A DNA stretch of 64,000 nucleotides from Haloprofundus halophilus (GTDB lineage: Archaea > Halobacteriota > Halobacteria > Halobacteriales > Haloferacaceae): contig NZ_QQRR01000001.1 in NCBI RefSeq assembly GCF_003439925.1, positions 1,550,001-1,614,000 of the forward strand. Direction: 5' to 3'. The notes beneath the pieces were generated by a model, which worked only from the letters and a program-made list of their open reading frames with translations, was not told where the DNA came from and did no database searches. Shown piece after piece: positions 34,693 to 42,354 of the stretch (the stretch's first letter is position 1; each line of letters begins with the position of its first letter). The translations under genes and the position numbers were made by a program.

Positions 34693-35405
34693 GGGTCAAC
34701 CGGTGGGACGCGCACGTCGAGGTCCGCGAGCGACTCGCGGGTCGACGCCGATTCGGGGTCGCCGTCGACGACGACTCGACCGTCGGCCATCGCCACCACG
34801 CGGTCCGAAAGCGAGAGGAGGTCCCGCAGGTCGTGGGTGACGACGACGACGCTCGTCCCGTCGGCGCGGAGCGCCCGGAGACGGTCGAGCACCGAGCGCC
34901 GCGCGGGTTCGTCGAGACCGGTGAACGGTTCGTCCAGCACGAGATGCGTCGGTTCCATCGCCAGCGCGCCCGCGATGGCGACGCGTTCGCGCTCGCCGCC
35001 CGAGAGGTCGGCGACGCGTTCGTCTTCCCGTCCTACGAGGTTCACCGCCGAGAGCGCGGCGTCGACGCGGCGGTCGATTTCGGCGTGAGAGAGGCCGAGG
35101 TTCTCCGGGCCGAACGCCACGTCGGCGCCGACGGTGGCGGCGACGAGCTGGTCCCGCGGGTCCTGAAACACCATGCCGACGGCGACACGCGCGGCGACGA
35201 GGTCCTCGTGGACCGCTCTGCCGTCGACGGACACCTCGCCCGAATCCGGTTCGAGCAGACCGTTGAACTGGCGGACGAGCGTCGACTTGCCGGAGCCGTT
35301 CGCGCCGACGAGCACGAGGAACTCGCCGTCTTCGACGGTGAGCGACACGTCGTCGACGGCGACGGTGTCGCCGTAGCGGTGCGTGAGGTTGCGGACCGTT
35401 ATCAT
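34686..35405 (-). CDS. bioM: ECF transporter ATPase (EcfA/BioM)
   Basis: A 239-residue ABC ATPase with Walker A GANGSGKST (about residue 34), Q-loop MVFQDPRDQLV, signature LSGGERERVAIA, Walker B HLVLDEPFTGLD and the switch histidine VVVVTHDL. Q-loop sequence FQDPRDQ is typical of ECF-type ATPases for vitamin uptake. Its start is one base after the bioY stop. Acts as a homodimer on the cytoplasmic face with BioN. Confidence 0.94.
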   Translation of the reverse strand: MITVRNLTHRYGDTVAVDDVSLTVEDGEFLVLVGANGSGKSTLVRQFNGLLEPDSGEVSVDGRAVHEDLVAARVAVGMVFQDPRDQLVAATVGADVAFGPENLGLSHAEIDRRVDAALSAVNLVGREDERVADLSGGERERVAIAGALAMEPTHLVLDEPFTGLDEPARRSVLDRLRALRADGTSVVVVTHDLRDLLSLSDRVVAMADGRVVVDGDPESASTRESLADLDVRVPPVDPC

Positions 35406-35406
35406 C

Positions 35407-35991
35407 CTATGCGGCGGCGACGGCGTCCGAACGGACGATACCGACGGCGGCGGCGATCTTCAGCGCCTCGGCGGGCAGAAAGGCGGCCGCGCCGACGGCG
35501 AACGCCTCGCCGACGCCGACACCGAGTGTCAGCATCAGCCCGACCATCCCGAAGGCGTAGACGACGACGGTGCCGGCGACCATCGCGCCGACGAGCAGCG
35601 GCGTGCTCGCCTCGCGGTACTCTCGGAGCGAGAGGCCTCGGTGGACGACGACGCCGACGAGCGCGGCGGCGACGGGGTACGACCAGAGGTAGCCGAGCGT
35701 CGGGTCGGCCAGCAGTGAGCCGAAGCCGGCTCCACCGCCCGTGAAGACGGGGACGCCCGCCGCGCCGGCGGCGAGATACAGCACCATCGCCGCGCCGCCC
35801 CAGACGGGGCCGAGCATGATTCCTGCGAGGAAGACGCCGAGGACCTGCAAGGTGACCGGCGCGGGCGACACTGGGTTCGGAAACGAGACGTACGCGAACG
35901 CGCCCACCAGCGCCGCGAACAGTGCGGCGCGGGCGACGTTCTTCGCCGTCTCGTCGCCGACGAGTTCGACGTTGTCTGTCGATGTGGCCAT
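35407..35991 (-). CDS. bioY: Biotin transporter substrate-binding subunit BioY
   Basis: A 194-residue six-helix S-component that binds biotin. Diagnostic stretches are SFPNPVSPAPVTLQVLGVFL (close to the BioY P-x-PVT-x-Q motif), GPVWGGAAMVLYLAAGAAGV, PVFTGGGAGFGSLLADPTLG and LWSYPVAAALVG. The ATG at 35991 (MATSTDN) has a TATA element about 27 bases upstream that lies between the two arms of a BirA-type operator. First gene of bioY-bioM-bioN. Import of biotin would serve biotin-dependent carboxylases. Confidence 0.96.
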   Translation of the reverse strand: MATSTDNVELVGDETAKNVARAALFAALVGAFAYVSFPNPVSPAPVTLQVLGVFLAGIMLGPVWGGAAMVLYLAAGAAGVPVFTGGGAGFGSLLADPTLGYLWSYPVAAALVGVVVHRGLSLREYREASTPLLVGAMVAGTVVVYAFGMVGLMLTLGVGVGEAFAVGAAAFLPAEALKIAAAVGIVRSDAVAAA

Positions 35992-36003
35992 GGTTCGATT
36001 GTT

Positions 36004-36035
36004 TCGTAAACCCACTTTAACACCACGGTTTACGA
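36004..36035. promoter_or_regulatory. BirA-type operator overlapping the bioY promoter
   Basis: TCGTAAACC (36004-36012) and GGTTTACGA (36027-36035) are exact 9-base inverted arms separated by 14 bases. They match the known BirA repressor site TTGTAAACC-N-GGTTTACAA except at one position per arm. The spacer carries the minus-strand TATA-like GTTAAAG (36015-36021), so repressor binding would block TBP. Confidence 0.85.
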
Positions 36036-36098
36036 CATTCCGTACCCCGTGTGAGTTGGCAGTAGGCTTTTGTACGGCAGGGATGTCTAATAGCCACC

Positions 36099-36698
36099 AT
36101 GGACGAGAAGACGGCGGAACTCCGGGACATCTTCATCGATGCCACCGGCTCGGATACCGTCACGGAGAGTCAGGAGGAGGGGCGGGGGTCCCTGACCGAG
36201 GACGAGGAGAACATCGAGCGACGACTCGACGAACTCGTCACGACGATGCGGAACCGGTACGAGTTCGCGAACGACCTCGAAACCGCGACGCTCGTGCAGG
36301 TCGTCCGCGGATTCTACGACGAGCAGTCGGACGAGGAACTGGCCGCGGAGCTGAATCTCGACGAGTCGGAACTGTTCGACGCGCGAATGGACCTCCACCT
36401 CGTGAGCGAGTCGGACCGCGACGCGCCGTTCGCACTCGACGAACTACGGACGCTCGTCGTCGACGACGTGCCGATGAGCGACCGGGCCGCCGAACTCGAC
36501 AGCGACGAGTCGACCGTCCGCCGGTACTCGGCGGTCGTCGAGGCCGACCAACGCTCGACGCGGGCGAACGACCGGTTCCGCGACGAGTTCGCCGAACTGC
36601 TCACCGATTCGGACCTCTCGGCGCGCCTCGTCGAGACCGCCCGCGAGGACGGCCTGAAAGAGGCAACCGAAGATATCGAGACGAACGTCTCCTTCTGA
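36099..36698 (+). CDS. Conditioned medium-induced protein 4 homologue, predicted HTH protein
   Basis: A 199-residue, very acidic protein of the haloarchaeal family first named as conditioned-medium-induced in Natronococcus. The N-terminus (MDEKTAELRDIFIDATGSDT) and the segment VVRGFYDEQSDEELAAELNL are characteristic; residues about 75-100 and 125-150 (VPMSDRAAELDSDESTVRRY) have HTH-like spacing, suggesting a sigma-region-4-like DNA-binding unit. No membrane segment. The biological role is unknown; induction by spent medium hints at cell-density or stress response. Followed by a stable hairpin. Confidence 0.85.
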   Translation: MDEKTAELRDIFIDATGSDTVTESQEEGRGSLTEDEENIERRLDELVTTMRNRYEFANDLETATLVQVVRGFYDEQSDEELAAELNLDESELFDARMDLHLVSESDRDAPFALDELRTLVVDDVPMSDRAAELDSDESTVRRYSAVVEADQRSTRANDRFRDEFAELLTDSDLSARLVETAREDGLKEATEDIETNVSF

Positions 36699-36704
36699 CG
36701 CACC

Positions 36705-36752
36705 TTTTTACGCCTCGGGTTCGCGCAGAGCGCGAACCGCTCGGCGCAAAAA
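36705..36752 (+). terminator. Long hairpin with T and A tracts downstream of the conditioned-medium-induced gene
   Basis: GGTTCGCG (36718-36725) pairs with CGCGAACC (36731-36738) around a 5-base loop; the outer arms TTTTTACGCC and GGCGCAAAAA extend the symmetry. It begins seven bases after the stop codon. Archaeal termination relies mainly on T tracts, so the TTTTT at 36705 may matter more than the stem. Confidence 0.55.
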
Positions 36753-36894
36753 TCTGCACCAAAAAGGCCGCTCGCTCGGCCTCGCGGCCTCACTCGCGGT
36801 CGAACGGCTCGGCGAACCGCTCCGCACAGCACGATACTGCACAGCACCGAACCGGGCCGTAGATTCAAATACCGGAACGGGACCAACCCGCCGC

Positions 36895-37563
36895 GTGCCG
36901 ACGTTCACCGACCTCTCGCGGGCGACGTACTGTCCGCGACAACTGTACTACGCTCGCCGCGACGAAGACCGCGGACCGCCGTCGGAGGTCGCCGACGTTC
37001 GCGAGTTGGCGTTTCGCTACGAGGAACTGGTCGACGCCGACGACGAGGCGATTCGAGGGCTTCCCGTCGCAGTCGAACCCGACGAGTATCGGCGTGCGCT
37101 CGACCGACTCCGCGAACGCGACGAGTGGACGAGTCTCTGTAACCCCGCAGAGCGCGACCGCCTGCTTCGCGGGAGGGACGCGCGGGGAATCGCGCACAAG
37201 ATTCTCCCGGACGAGTCCGAAGACGACCCGCCGATACCGACGCTCGTCTCGCCCGGCCACCCGCCGGAGCAGGGGGTCTGGAAGCCGCAGAAAGTGCGTG
37301 CCGTCGCGGCGGCGAAGGCGCTCTCGTGGGAAGAAGAGCGCGAGGTACCCCGAGCCCTCGTCGAGTATCCGGCAGTCGGCGCCGTGCGGACGGTCCGGCT
37401 GACGACCCGCGCGAAGGCGGCGTACCGAACCGCGGTTCGGACAGTGCGGTCGATGGACGGCCCGCCGCCGCGACTCCGCGGCAGCGACAAGTGTTCGTCG
37501 TGCGAGTACCGGAGTCGATGCGGGGTCAAGACGCGGTCGCTCCGGTCGTTACTCGGACTGTGA
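36895..37563 (+). CDS. Stand-alone Cas4-like protein
   Basis: A 222-residue protein with the cysteine layout of Cas4/Dna2-type nucleases: one cysteine in ATYCPRQLYYARRD near the N-terminus and three in KCSSCEYRSRCGV near the C-terminus, which would hold a [4Fe-4S] cluster. The usual nuclease core (GxxxH, D, ExK) is not clear: GIAHKILPDE and RALVEYPAVGAV occupy the approximate places but lack a textbook ExK. The GTG at 36895 sits about 25-30 bases behind the TATA-like TTCAAATA. No CRISPR array or other cas gene is in the window, so a housekeeping DNA-repair role is more likely than adaptation. Confidence 0.78.
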   Translation: MPTFTDLSRATYCPRQLYYARRDEDRGPPSEVADVRELAFRYEELVDADDEAIRGLPVAVEPDEYRRALDRLRERDEWTSLCNPAERDRLLRGRDARGIAHKILPDESEDDPPIPTLVSPGHPPEQGVWKPQKVRAVAAAKALSWEEEREVPRALVEYPAVGAVRTVRLTTRAKAAYRTAVRTVRSMDGPPPRLRGSDKCSSCEYRSRCGVKTRSLRSLLGL

Positions 37564-37581
37564 GCGCCGATTCCGGAGGAG

Positions 37582-38169
37582 TCACTCCCGCTTCAGCCAC
37601 GCCTCGATGTCGTCGGCGCGCGCGCCGCGGCGGTGAACGACGTTCTCGCCGACGTCGACCACCGTGCTCTCCGCGCCGGGTGCCTCGCCGTCGTCGAGCA
37701 CCGCGCCCACCGCGTCGCGGATTCGGGAGTCGAGTTCGTCGATACGGCGGACGCTTCCGGCCCCGCTCCGGTTCGCACTGGTCGCCGTCAGCGGCGTCGG
37801 CGCGAGTTCCGAGAGGAGTTCGAGCGCCAAGTCGTGGTCGGGGACCCGGATACCGACGCGCTCGCGTCCGGCGGTGAGCGCGTCGGGAACCACCTCTCGG
37901 CGGGCGGTGACGACGGTCACGGGTCCGGGGAGGAACTCGCGCATGAACCGAATCTCCCGGTCGGTCGGGTCGATGTACGAGAGCGCCGCGTCGACGCTCG
38001 GAGCGCCGAGCGACAGCGGCTTGTCGCGAGCGCGGCCCTTCAACTCGAACACGCGTTCGACAGCGTCGGCGTCAAGCGCGTCCGCGCCGAGTCCGTACAC
38101 CGTCTCCGTCGGATAGACGACCGCCTCGCCGCGTTCGACCGCGGCGACGGCGTCTGCGACTGTGTCCAT
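37582..38169 (-). CDS. Threonylcarbamoyl-AMP synthase (Sua5/TsaC)
   Basis: A 195-residue YrdC-domain enzyme that makes threonylcarbamoyl-AMP from threonine, bicarbonate and ATP for the universal t6A37 tRNA modification. Motifs: GEAVVYPTETVYGLGADA, KGRARDKPLSL, the nucleotide-binding FLPGPVTVV and TATSANRSGAGSV. This is the short TsaC-like form without the Sua5 C-terminal domain. The ATG at 38169 is the natural start; the frame upstream runs into the next gene. It converges with the Cas4-like gene 18 bases away. Confidence 0.94.
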   Translation of the reverse strand: MDTVADAVAAVERGEAVVYPTETVYGLGADALDADAVERVFELKGRARDKPLSLGAPSVDAALSYIDPTDREIRFMREFLPGPVTVVTARREVVPDALTAGRERVGIRVPDHDLALELLSELAPTPLTATSANRSGAGSVRRIDELDSRIRDAVGAVLDDGEAPGAESTVVDVGENVVHRRGARADDIEAWLKRE

Positions 38170-38224
38170 AGCCGTGGGTAGGCGCTCGGATAAAAAAGCG
38201 TGCTGCGTTCGGTCGTCGCTCGGC

Positions 38225-38734
38225 TCAGACGAGGTCGTCGATAGCCGCCTCGACCTCGTCGTAGTCGGGGAAGTCGGGCCACTCGCTGGCGACCCACGCG
38301 TACTCGACGGTGCGCTCGTCGTCGAGCAGGAACACCGCCGGGCGCGCCTCGGCCACGCCCGCCATCCCGTCGAGGTCGTTCTCGACACCGTACTCGGCGG
38401 CGACGCCGTTCTGCGGGTCCGAGAACAGCGAGTACGACATCTCGCGTTCCTCGATGAACGTCTTGTGTTCGTATGGCGAGGAGATGGAGAGGCCGACGAC
38501 GGTGAGCGTGTCACCCCAGTTACGGTCGCGGATCTCGTTCCACACGTACGTCGCCGGGAACGCGCCGTCCATCGTGTAGAACACGAGGAGGACGGGCCCG
38601 TCGGCGGTGAGTTCGGACAGCGACGCGTCCTCCCAGTACTCGGCGTCGACGAGCGGTCGGGTGAAGTCGGGCGCCGTGTCGCCGACGTCGACGTGGTCGG
38701 TCTCGGGGAGTTCGACGACCTCGAAGTCGACCAC
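38225..38734 (-). CDS. Redoxin-fold protein without cysteines
   Basis: A 169-residue AhpC/TSA-like protein with the thioredoxin-fold layout VGDTAPDFTRPL, LLVFYTMDGAFPATYVWNEI, TLTVVGLSISSPYEHKTFIE and ARPAVFLLDDERTVEYAWVA. In peroxiredoxins the second segment carries the peroxidatic cysteine (PxxxTxxC); here the protein has no cysteine at all, so it cannot act as a peroxidase. The GTG start overlaps the stop of the glutaredoxin-like gene by one base, so the two are coupled. A binding or chaperone role with that CPYC partner is possible but unproven. Confidence 0.85.
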   Translation of the reverse strand: MVDFEVVELPETDHVDVGDTAPDFTRPLVDAEYWEDASLSELTADGPVLLVFYTMDGAFPATYVWNEIRDRNWGDTLTVVGLSISSPYEHKTFIEEREMSYSLFSDPQNGVAAEYGVENDLDGMAGVAEARPAVFLLDDERTVEYAWVASEWPDFPDYDEVEAAIDDLV

Positions 38735-39033
38735 TACGCCGCACCTCCGTTGTCGGCGTCCACACCGCCGTCGGTCGCCGCCTCGCCGTACGTCTTGTCG
38801 AGATACTCGACGATGTTCGCCGACTCCGACATCGTCAACCCCGTGTTCTCGTCGACGATGGCCGGAACGGTCCGCTTGCCGGAGATTCGCCTGACGACGT
38901 TGCGCTCGGAGTGCATCGGTTCGACGAACCGCGACCGGTAATCGAGGTCGTACTCCCGGAGTTTACGGACGACGCGCTCGCAGTACGGACACGCCTGTAA
39001 TCGGTACAGGGTGATAGCTGGGTCGTCGGACAT
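38734..39033 (-). CDS. Glutaredoxin / GST N-terminal-domain protein
   Basis: A 99-residue thioredoxin-fold protein with the dithiol motif CPYC (ITLYRLQACPYCERVVRKL, residues 15-18) and the GST-N features KRTVPAIVDENTG (cis-proline) and MSESANIVEYLDKTYG. It could reduce disulfides using the low-molecular-weight thiols of haloarchaea (gamma-glutamylcysteine) rather than glutathione. Forms a two-gene unit with the cysteine-free redoxin downstream. Confidence 0.9.
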   Translation of the reverse strand: MSDDPAITLYRLQACPYCERVVRKLREYDLDYRSRFVEPMHSERNVVRRISGKRTVPAIVDENTGLTMSESANIVEYLDKTYGEAATDGGVDADNGGAA

Positions 39034-39136
39034 GCGTTCCAGTACGAGCGTTCGCGGCCTAAGCGCTTCGCTCGCGGCACCTCCCTGACGGGGAGGACAA
39101 CTCTTAATTCAGGGCCAAGATAAGAATACGTGTCAC

Positions 39137-40555
39137 ATGGGTTTGCCGCTGCTACACACGGCCTATTTTCCGCCTCATCAACCCGCGCAGGCGATTGGTC
39201 CTATCCCGATCAACTCGACGACTGTCGCCGTCGCCGGTGTCGTCACCATCGGGATTCTCGTCACGCTCTCGGCGTTCTTCTCCTCGTCGGAGATAGCGAT
39301 GTTCTCGCTGGCGAAACACCGCGTCGATTCGCTCGTCGAGGACAACGTCCCGAACGCGGAGACGGTGCAGGCGCTAAAGGAGAACCCACACCGGCTCTTG
39401 GTGACGATTCTCGTCGGCAACAACATCGTCAACATCGCGATGTCCTCGATCACCACCGGGTTGCTGTCGTACTACAACTTCAGCGGCCTCGAGTCCGTGC
39501 TCATCTCGACGCTCGGCATCACGACGCTCGTGTTGCTGTTCGGCGAGAGCGCGCCGAAGTCCTACGCGGTCGAGAACACCGAGTCGTGGGCGCTGCGTAT
39601 CGCTCGCCCGCTGAAGTACTCCGAGTACGTCCTCTACCCGCTGGTGGTGTTCTTCGACTATCTCACGCGGACTATCAACAAATTCACCGGCGGGCAGTCC
39701 TCCATCGAGTCGTCGTACATCACCCGCGACGAGATTCAGGACATGATCGAGACGGGCGAGCGCGAGGGCGTCATCGAGGAGGAGGAGCGCGAGATGCTCG
39801 ACCGCATCTTCCGCTTCACCAGTACTATCGCCAAGGAGGTGATGACGCCGCGTCTCGACGTGACCGCCGTCCCGAAGGACGCGACCATCGAGGAGGCCAT
39901 CGAGACGTGCGTGCAGGCCGACCACGAGCGTATCCCCGTCTACGACGGCAACCTCGACAACATCATCGGTATCGTCAACGTCCGCGACCTCGTCCGCGAG
40001 CAGCACTACGGCGAGGGCGGTAACGGCCTGAGCGACGTGGTCAACCCGACGCTGCACGTCCCCGAGTCGAAGAACGTCGACGAACTGCTGGCGGAGATGC
40101 AGGACAACCGCCTCCAGATGGTCGTCGTCATCGACGAGTTCGGCACCACCGAGGGCATCATCACGCTCGAAGATGTCGCCGAGGAGATCGTCGGCGACAT
40201 CCTCGAAGGCGACGAGGAGGAGGCGTTCGACCCCGTCGACGAGCGGACGACGCTCGTCCGCGGCGAGGTCAACATAGACGAGGTGAACGAAGTGTTGGAA
40301 CTCGAACTCCCGGAGGGCGAGGAGTTCGAGACGCTCGCGGGCTTCATCTTCAACCGCGCGGGTCGCCTCGTCGAAGAGGGCGAGAAGATCGAGTACGACG
40401 GCGTCGTCATCCACATCGAAGAGGTCGACAACACCCGCATCATGCGCGCGCGCATCACGAAACCGGAGTCGCCGACGACCGAGAACGAGGAAGAGGCCGA
40501 GCAAGAGGGAGACCACGAACAGCCCTCCGAAACCGACCAACCGAGTCGAACGTAG
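39137..40555 (+). CDS. CNNM/HlyC-CorC family membrane protein with CBS pair
   Basis: A 472-residue protein: DUF21/CNNM membrane domain (about residues 28-210, with IGILVTLSAFFSSSEIAMFS and GNNIVNIAMSSITTGLL), two CBS domains (about 230-350, VMTPRLDVTAVPKDATIEEA and MQDNRLQMVVVIDEFGTTEG) and a CorC/HlyC transporter-associated domain (about 370-450), ending in an acidic tail. Relatives are sodium-dependent magnesium exporters or Mg/Co homeostasis factors in which CBS domains bind Mg-ATP. Promoter-like TTAATTC lies about 36 bases upstream of the ATG. Transport substrate inferred from family. Confidence 0.93.
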   Translation: MGLPLLHTAYFPPHQPAQAIGPIPINSTTVAVAGVVTIGILVTLSAFFSSSEIAMFSLAKHRVDSLVEDNVPNAETVQALKENPHRLLVTILVGNNIVNIAMSSITTGLLSYYNFSGLESVLISTLGITTLVLLFGESAPKSYAVENTESWALRIARPLKYSEYVLYPLVVFFDYLTRTINKFTGGQSSIESSYITRDEIQDMIETGEREGVIEEEEREMLDRIFRFTSTIAKEVMTPRLDVTAVPKDATIEEAIETCVQADHERIPVYDGNLDNIIGIVNVRDLVREQHYGEGGNGLSDVVNPTLHVPESKNVDELLAEMQDNRLQMVVVIDEFGTTEGIITLEDVAEEIVGDILEGDEEEAFDPVDERTTLVRGEVNIDEVNEVLELELPEGEEFETLAGFIFNRAGRLVEEGEKIEYDGVVIHIEEVDNTRIMRARITKPESPTTENEEEAEQEGDHEQPSETDQPSRT

Positions 40556-40764
40556 TACGTGTCGGGCGACGACGGGGACGGTACCCGGACCGACCGCGAC
40601 GGCTCATCGGCCGCCACCCGACGAACGTCGACGACACTCCCAACCGTCGTAATCCAGTCCGGGGCCGCAGACGTCGGAGTCGCGCTGGCGCCGCCGAGTC
40701 TACCGCCGTCGTCTCGGCGGACGCCGAGGACGGTATCGGGGGCGACAGCGACGGAGAGACGGTC

Positions 40765-41967
40765 TCAGGGCGACAAGAGCAGGTCGACGCCGGTGAAGAT
40801 TCCGTACCCTAACGCGAGTGCCAGCGCCAGCGACCCGACCCACGCCAGCACCGTGTACAGCATCTTCTGCCGACTCACGCCGCTCCCGCCGGCGGCGTAG
40901 CCGCTGCCGATGATGGCGCTGACGATGATCTCGTTGAACGAGACGGGGATGCCGAAGGCGACGGCCGCCTGCGCGATGGCGAACGAGGGGATGAGCGCCG
41001 CGATGGAGCGCCGCGGCCCGAGCGAGGAGTAGTCCTGTGCGATGGCTTTTATCATCCGCGGCGCGCCCGTCCACGACCCGGCCAGGAGCCCGAGACCCCC
41101 GCCGACCAGGACGACGACCAGCGGAATCGGCGTCGCCGGGCCCAGGAGCGGCACGAGCGGTCCGATGGCGAGGCCGACCTGACTGCCGCCGGCCGAGAAG
41201 GCGACGAGGCCGCCGAGCGCCAGGAGGAACCGTCGCTGGCCGGCGGCGGCGTCGCGTCGCATCTCCCGGTACAGCGCGGCGGTGACGAGCGCCGCGAGGG
41301 CGAGTGTCACGACGAGACGGCCGACGGGAACGCCGGACACCGACGGGATGCCGAGTCGGGTCGCCGCGGCGGTTGCGATGCTCGCCCCGGCGCTCCCCGG
41401 ACCAAGCACCGAGAACTGGACGTTGGCGACGAGCGCGCCGACGAGGCCCGCGAGGAACGGTACGGCGGTCCGTTCGGCGACACGTTCGGACCGGAGGGTC
41501 TTGGCCGTCGCGTAGGCGATGCCGCCGCCGACGAACGGCGTGAGAACCCACAGCGCCACGATTTCCTGGTACTTCGCCCACGCGGGAGCGCCGCCGAGAG
41601 CGAGCCCCACGCCGACGACGGCGCCGGTGACGGTGAACGCCGTGGCGATGGGGTAGCCGGTGAAGACGCCGACGGCGACGAGCGCCGCGGCGGTCAGCAG
41701 TCCGACTATCGCCGCGATGGCCGACAGTTGGACGCCGACGATGAGCTCCGTGCCGACCGCCTCGGTGACGCTCGCGCCCTGCAATACGGCCCCGGCGAAC
41801 CCCAGGATGCCGACGATGAAGCCCGCCCGCATCACGGAGATGGCGTTGGCTCCGACGGCGGGGGCGAACGGCGTCGACCCCGACGACCCGGCACCGATGG
41901 CCCACGCCATGAACAGGCTGGCGATGGCCGCTACGACGAACGTCGCGAGGGTTTCGACGGCTACCAT
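40765..41967 (-). CDS. PiT-family inorganic phosphate transporter
   Basis: A 400-residue membrane protein with about eleven helices and the duplicated PiT signature: GANAISVMRAGFIVGILGFA in the N-terminal half and VSFNEIIVSAIIGSGYAAG in the C-terminal half. These carriers import phosphate with cations at low affinity. It is preceded on the same strand by a 62-residue single-TM protein 91 bases upstream. The membrane-anchored HTH gene at 42355 is divergent from that pair. Roughly 200 bases between the CNNM gene and this stop (40556-40764) hold nothing I can identify. Confidence 0.93.
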   Translation of the reverse strand: MVAVETLATFVVAAIASLFMAWAIGAGSSGSTPFAPAVGANAISVMRAGFIVGILGFAGAVLQGASVTEAVGTELIVGVQLSAIAAIVGLLTAAALVAVGVFTGYPIATAFTVTGAVVGVGLALGGAPAWAKYQEIVALWVLTPFVGGGIAYATAKTLRSERVAERTAVPFLAGLVGALVANVQFSVLGPGSAGASIATAAATRLGIPSVSGVPVGRLVVTLALAALVTAALYREMRRDAAAGQRRFLLALGGLVAFSAGGSQVGLAIGPLVPLLGPATPIPLVVVLVGGGLGLLAGSWTGAPRMIKAIAQDYSSLGPRRSIAALIPSFAIAQAAVAFGIPVSFNEIIVSAIIGSGYAAGGSGVSRQKMLYTVLAWVGSLALALALGYGIFTGVDLLLSP

Positions 41968-42058
41968 TCTGGTCTCTCCTGCGCGCGCAGTTTACAAGTG
42001 CCTACCGGGAACCGGCGAGTTTCGGCACGAACTCGTCTCGTCGGTGACACGGGTCGGA

Positions 42059-42247
42059 TCAGCGTCGGCGTCCTTCCTGGTACCCCTGCTGGAGACCGGT
42101 GACCGTCCGCCGGACGAAGAGATACGCGAAGAAGACGAAGAGCAACATGGCGACGACGAGACCGACGAACACCGGGTCGTTACCGAGCGCGTCGACGACG
42201 GTGTCGACGAGGGAGCCCTGGACGACGACGGACGACGAATCGGACAT
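42059..42247 (-). CDS. Small single-TM protein upstream of the phosphate transporter
   Basis: A 62-residue protein with one strong membrane helix (DPVFVGLVVAMLLFVFFAYL, about residues 26-46) followed by a basic tail (RRTVTGLQQGYQEGRRR). The ATG at 42247 is preferred to a start three codons upstream. It probably shares a transcript with the phosphate transporter, 91 bases downstream, and might be an accessory subunit. No homologue recognised from memory. Confidence 0.65.
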   Translation of the reverse strand: MSDSSSVVVQGSLVDTVVDALGNDPVFVGLVVAMLLFVFFAYLFVRRTVTGLQQGYQEGRRR

Positions 42248-42354
42248 AGCGACCACTCGCCGCGGCGGCCCTATAGCCGTTTCGCCCGGGAGGGACGAGG
42301 AGACGCCGAGGTGAGGGGGAACGCTCTTGTGTACCGCCTCGGAATCGGGGGTAG

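Noticed and set aside
35992-36098. Riboswitch in front of bioY
   Set aside because: The message is predicted to be leaderless and the symmetry is a DNA operator around the TATA box, not a folded leader.
36895-37563. CRISPR locus suggested by the Cas4-like gene
   Set aside because: No direct repeats with regular spacers and no cas1, cas2 or effector gene were found nearby.
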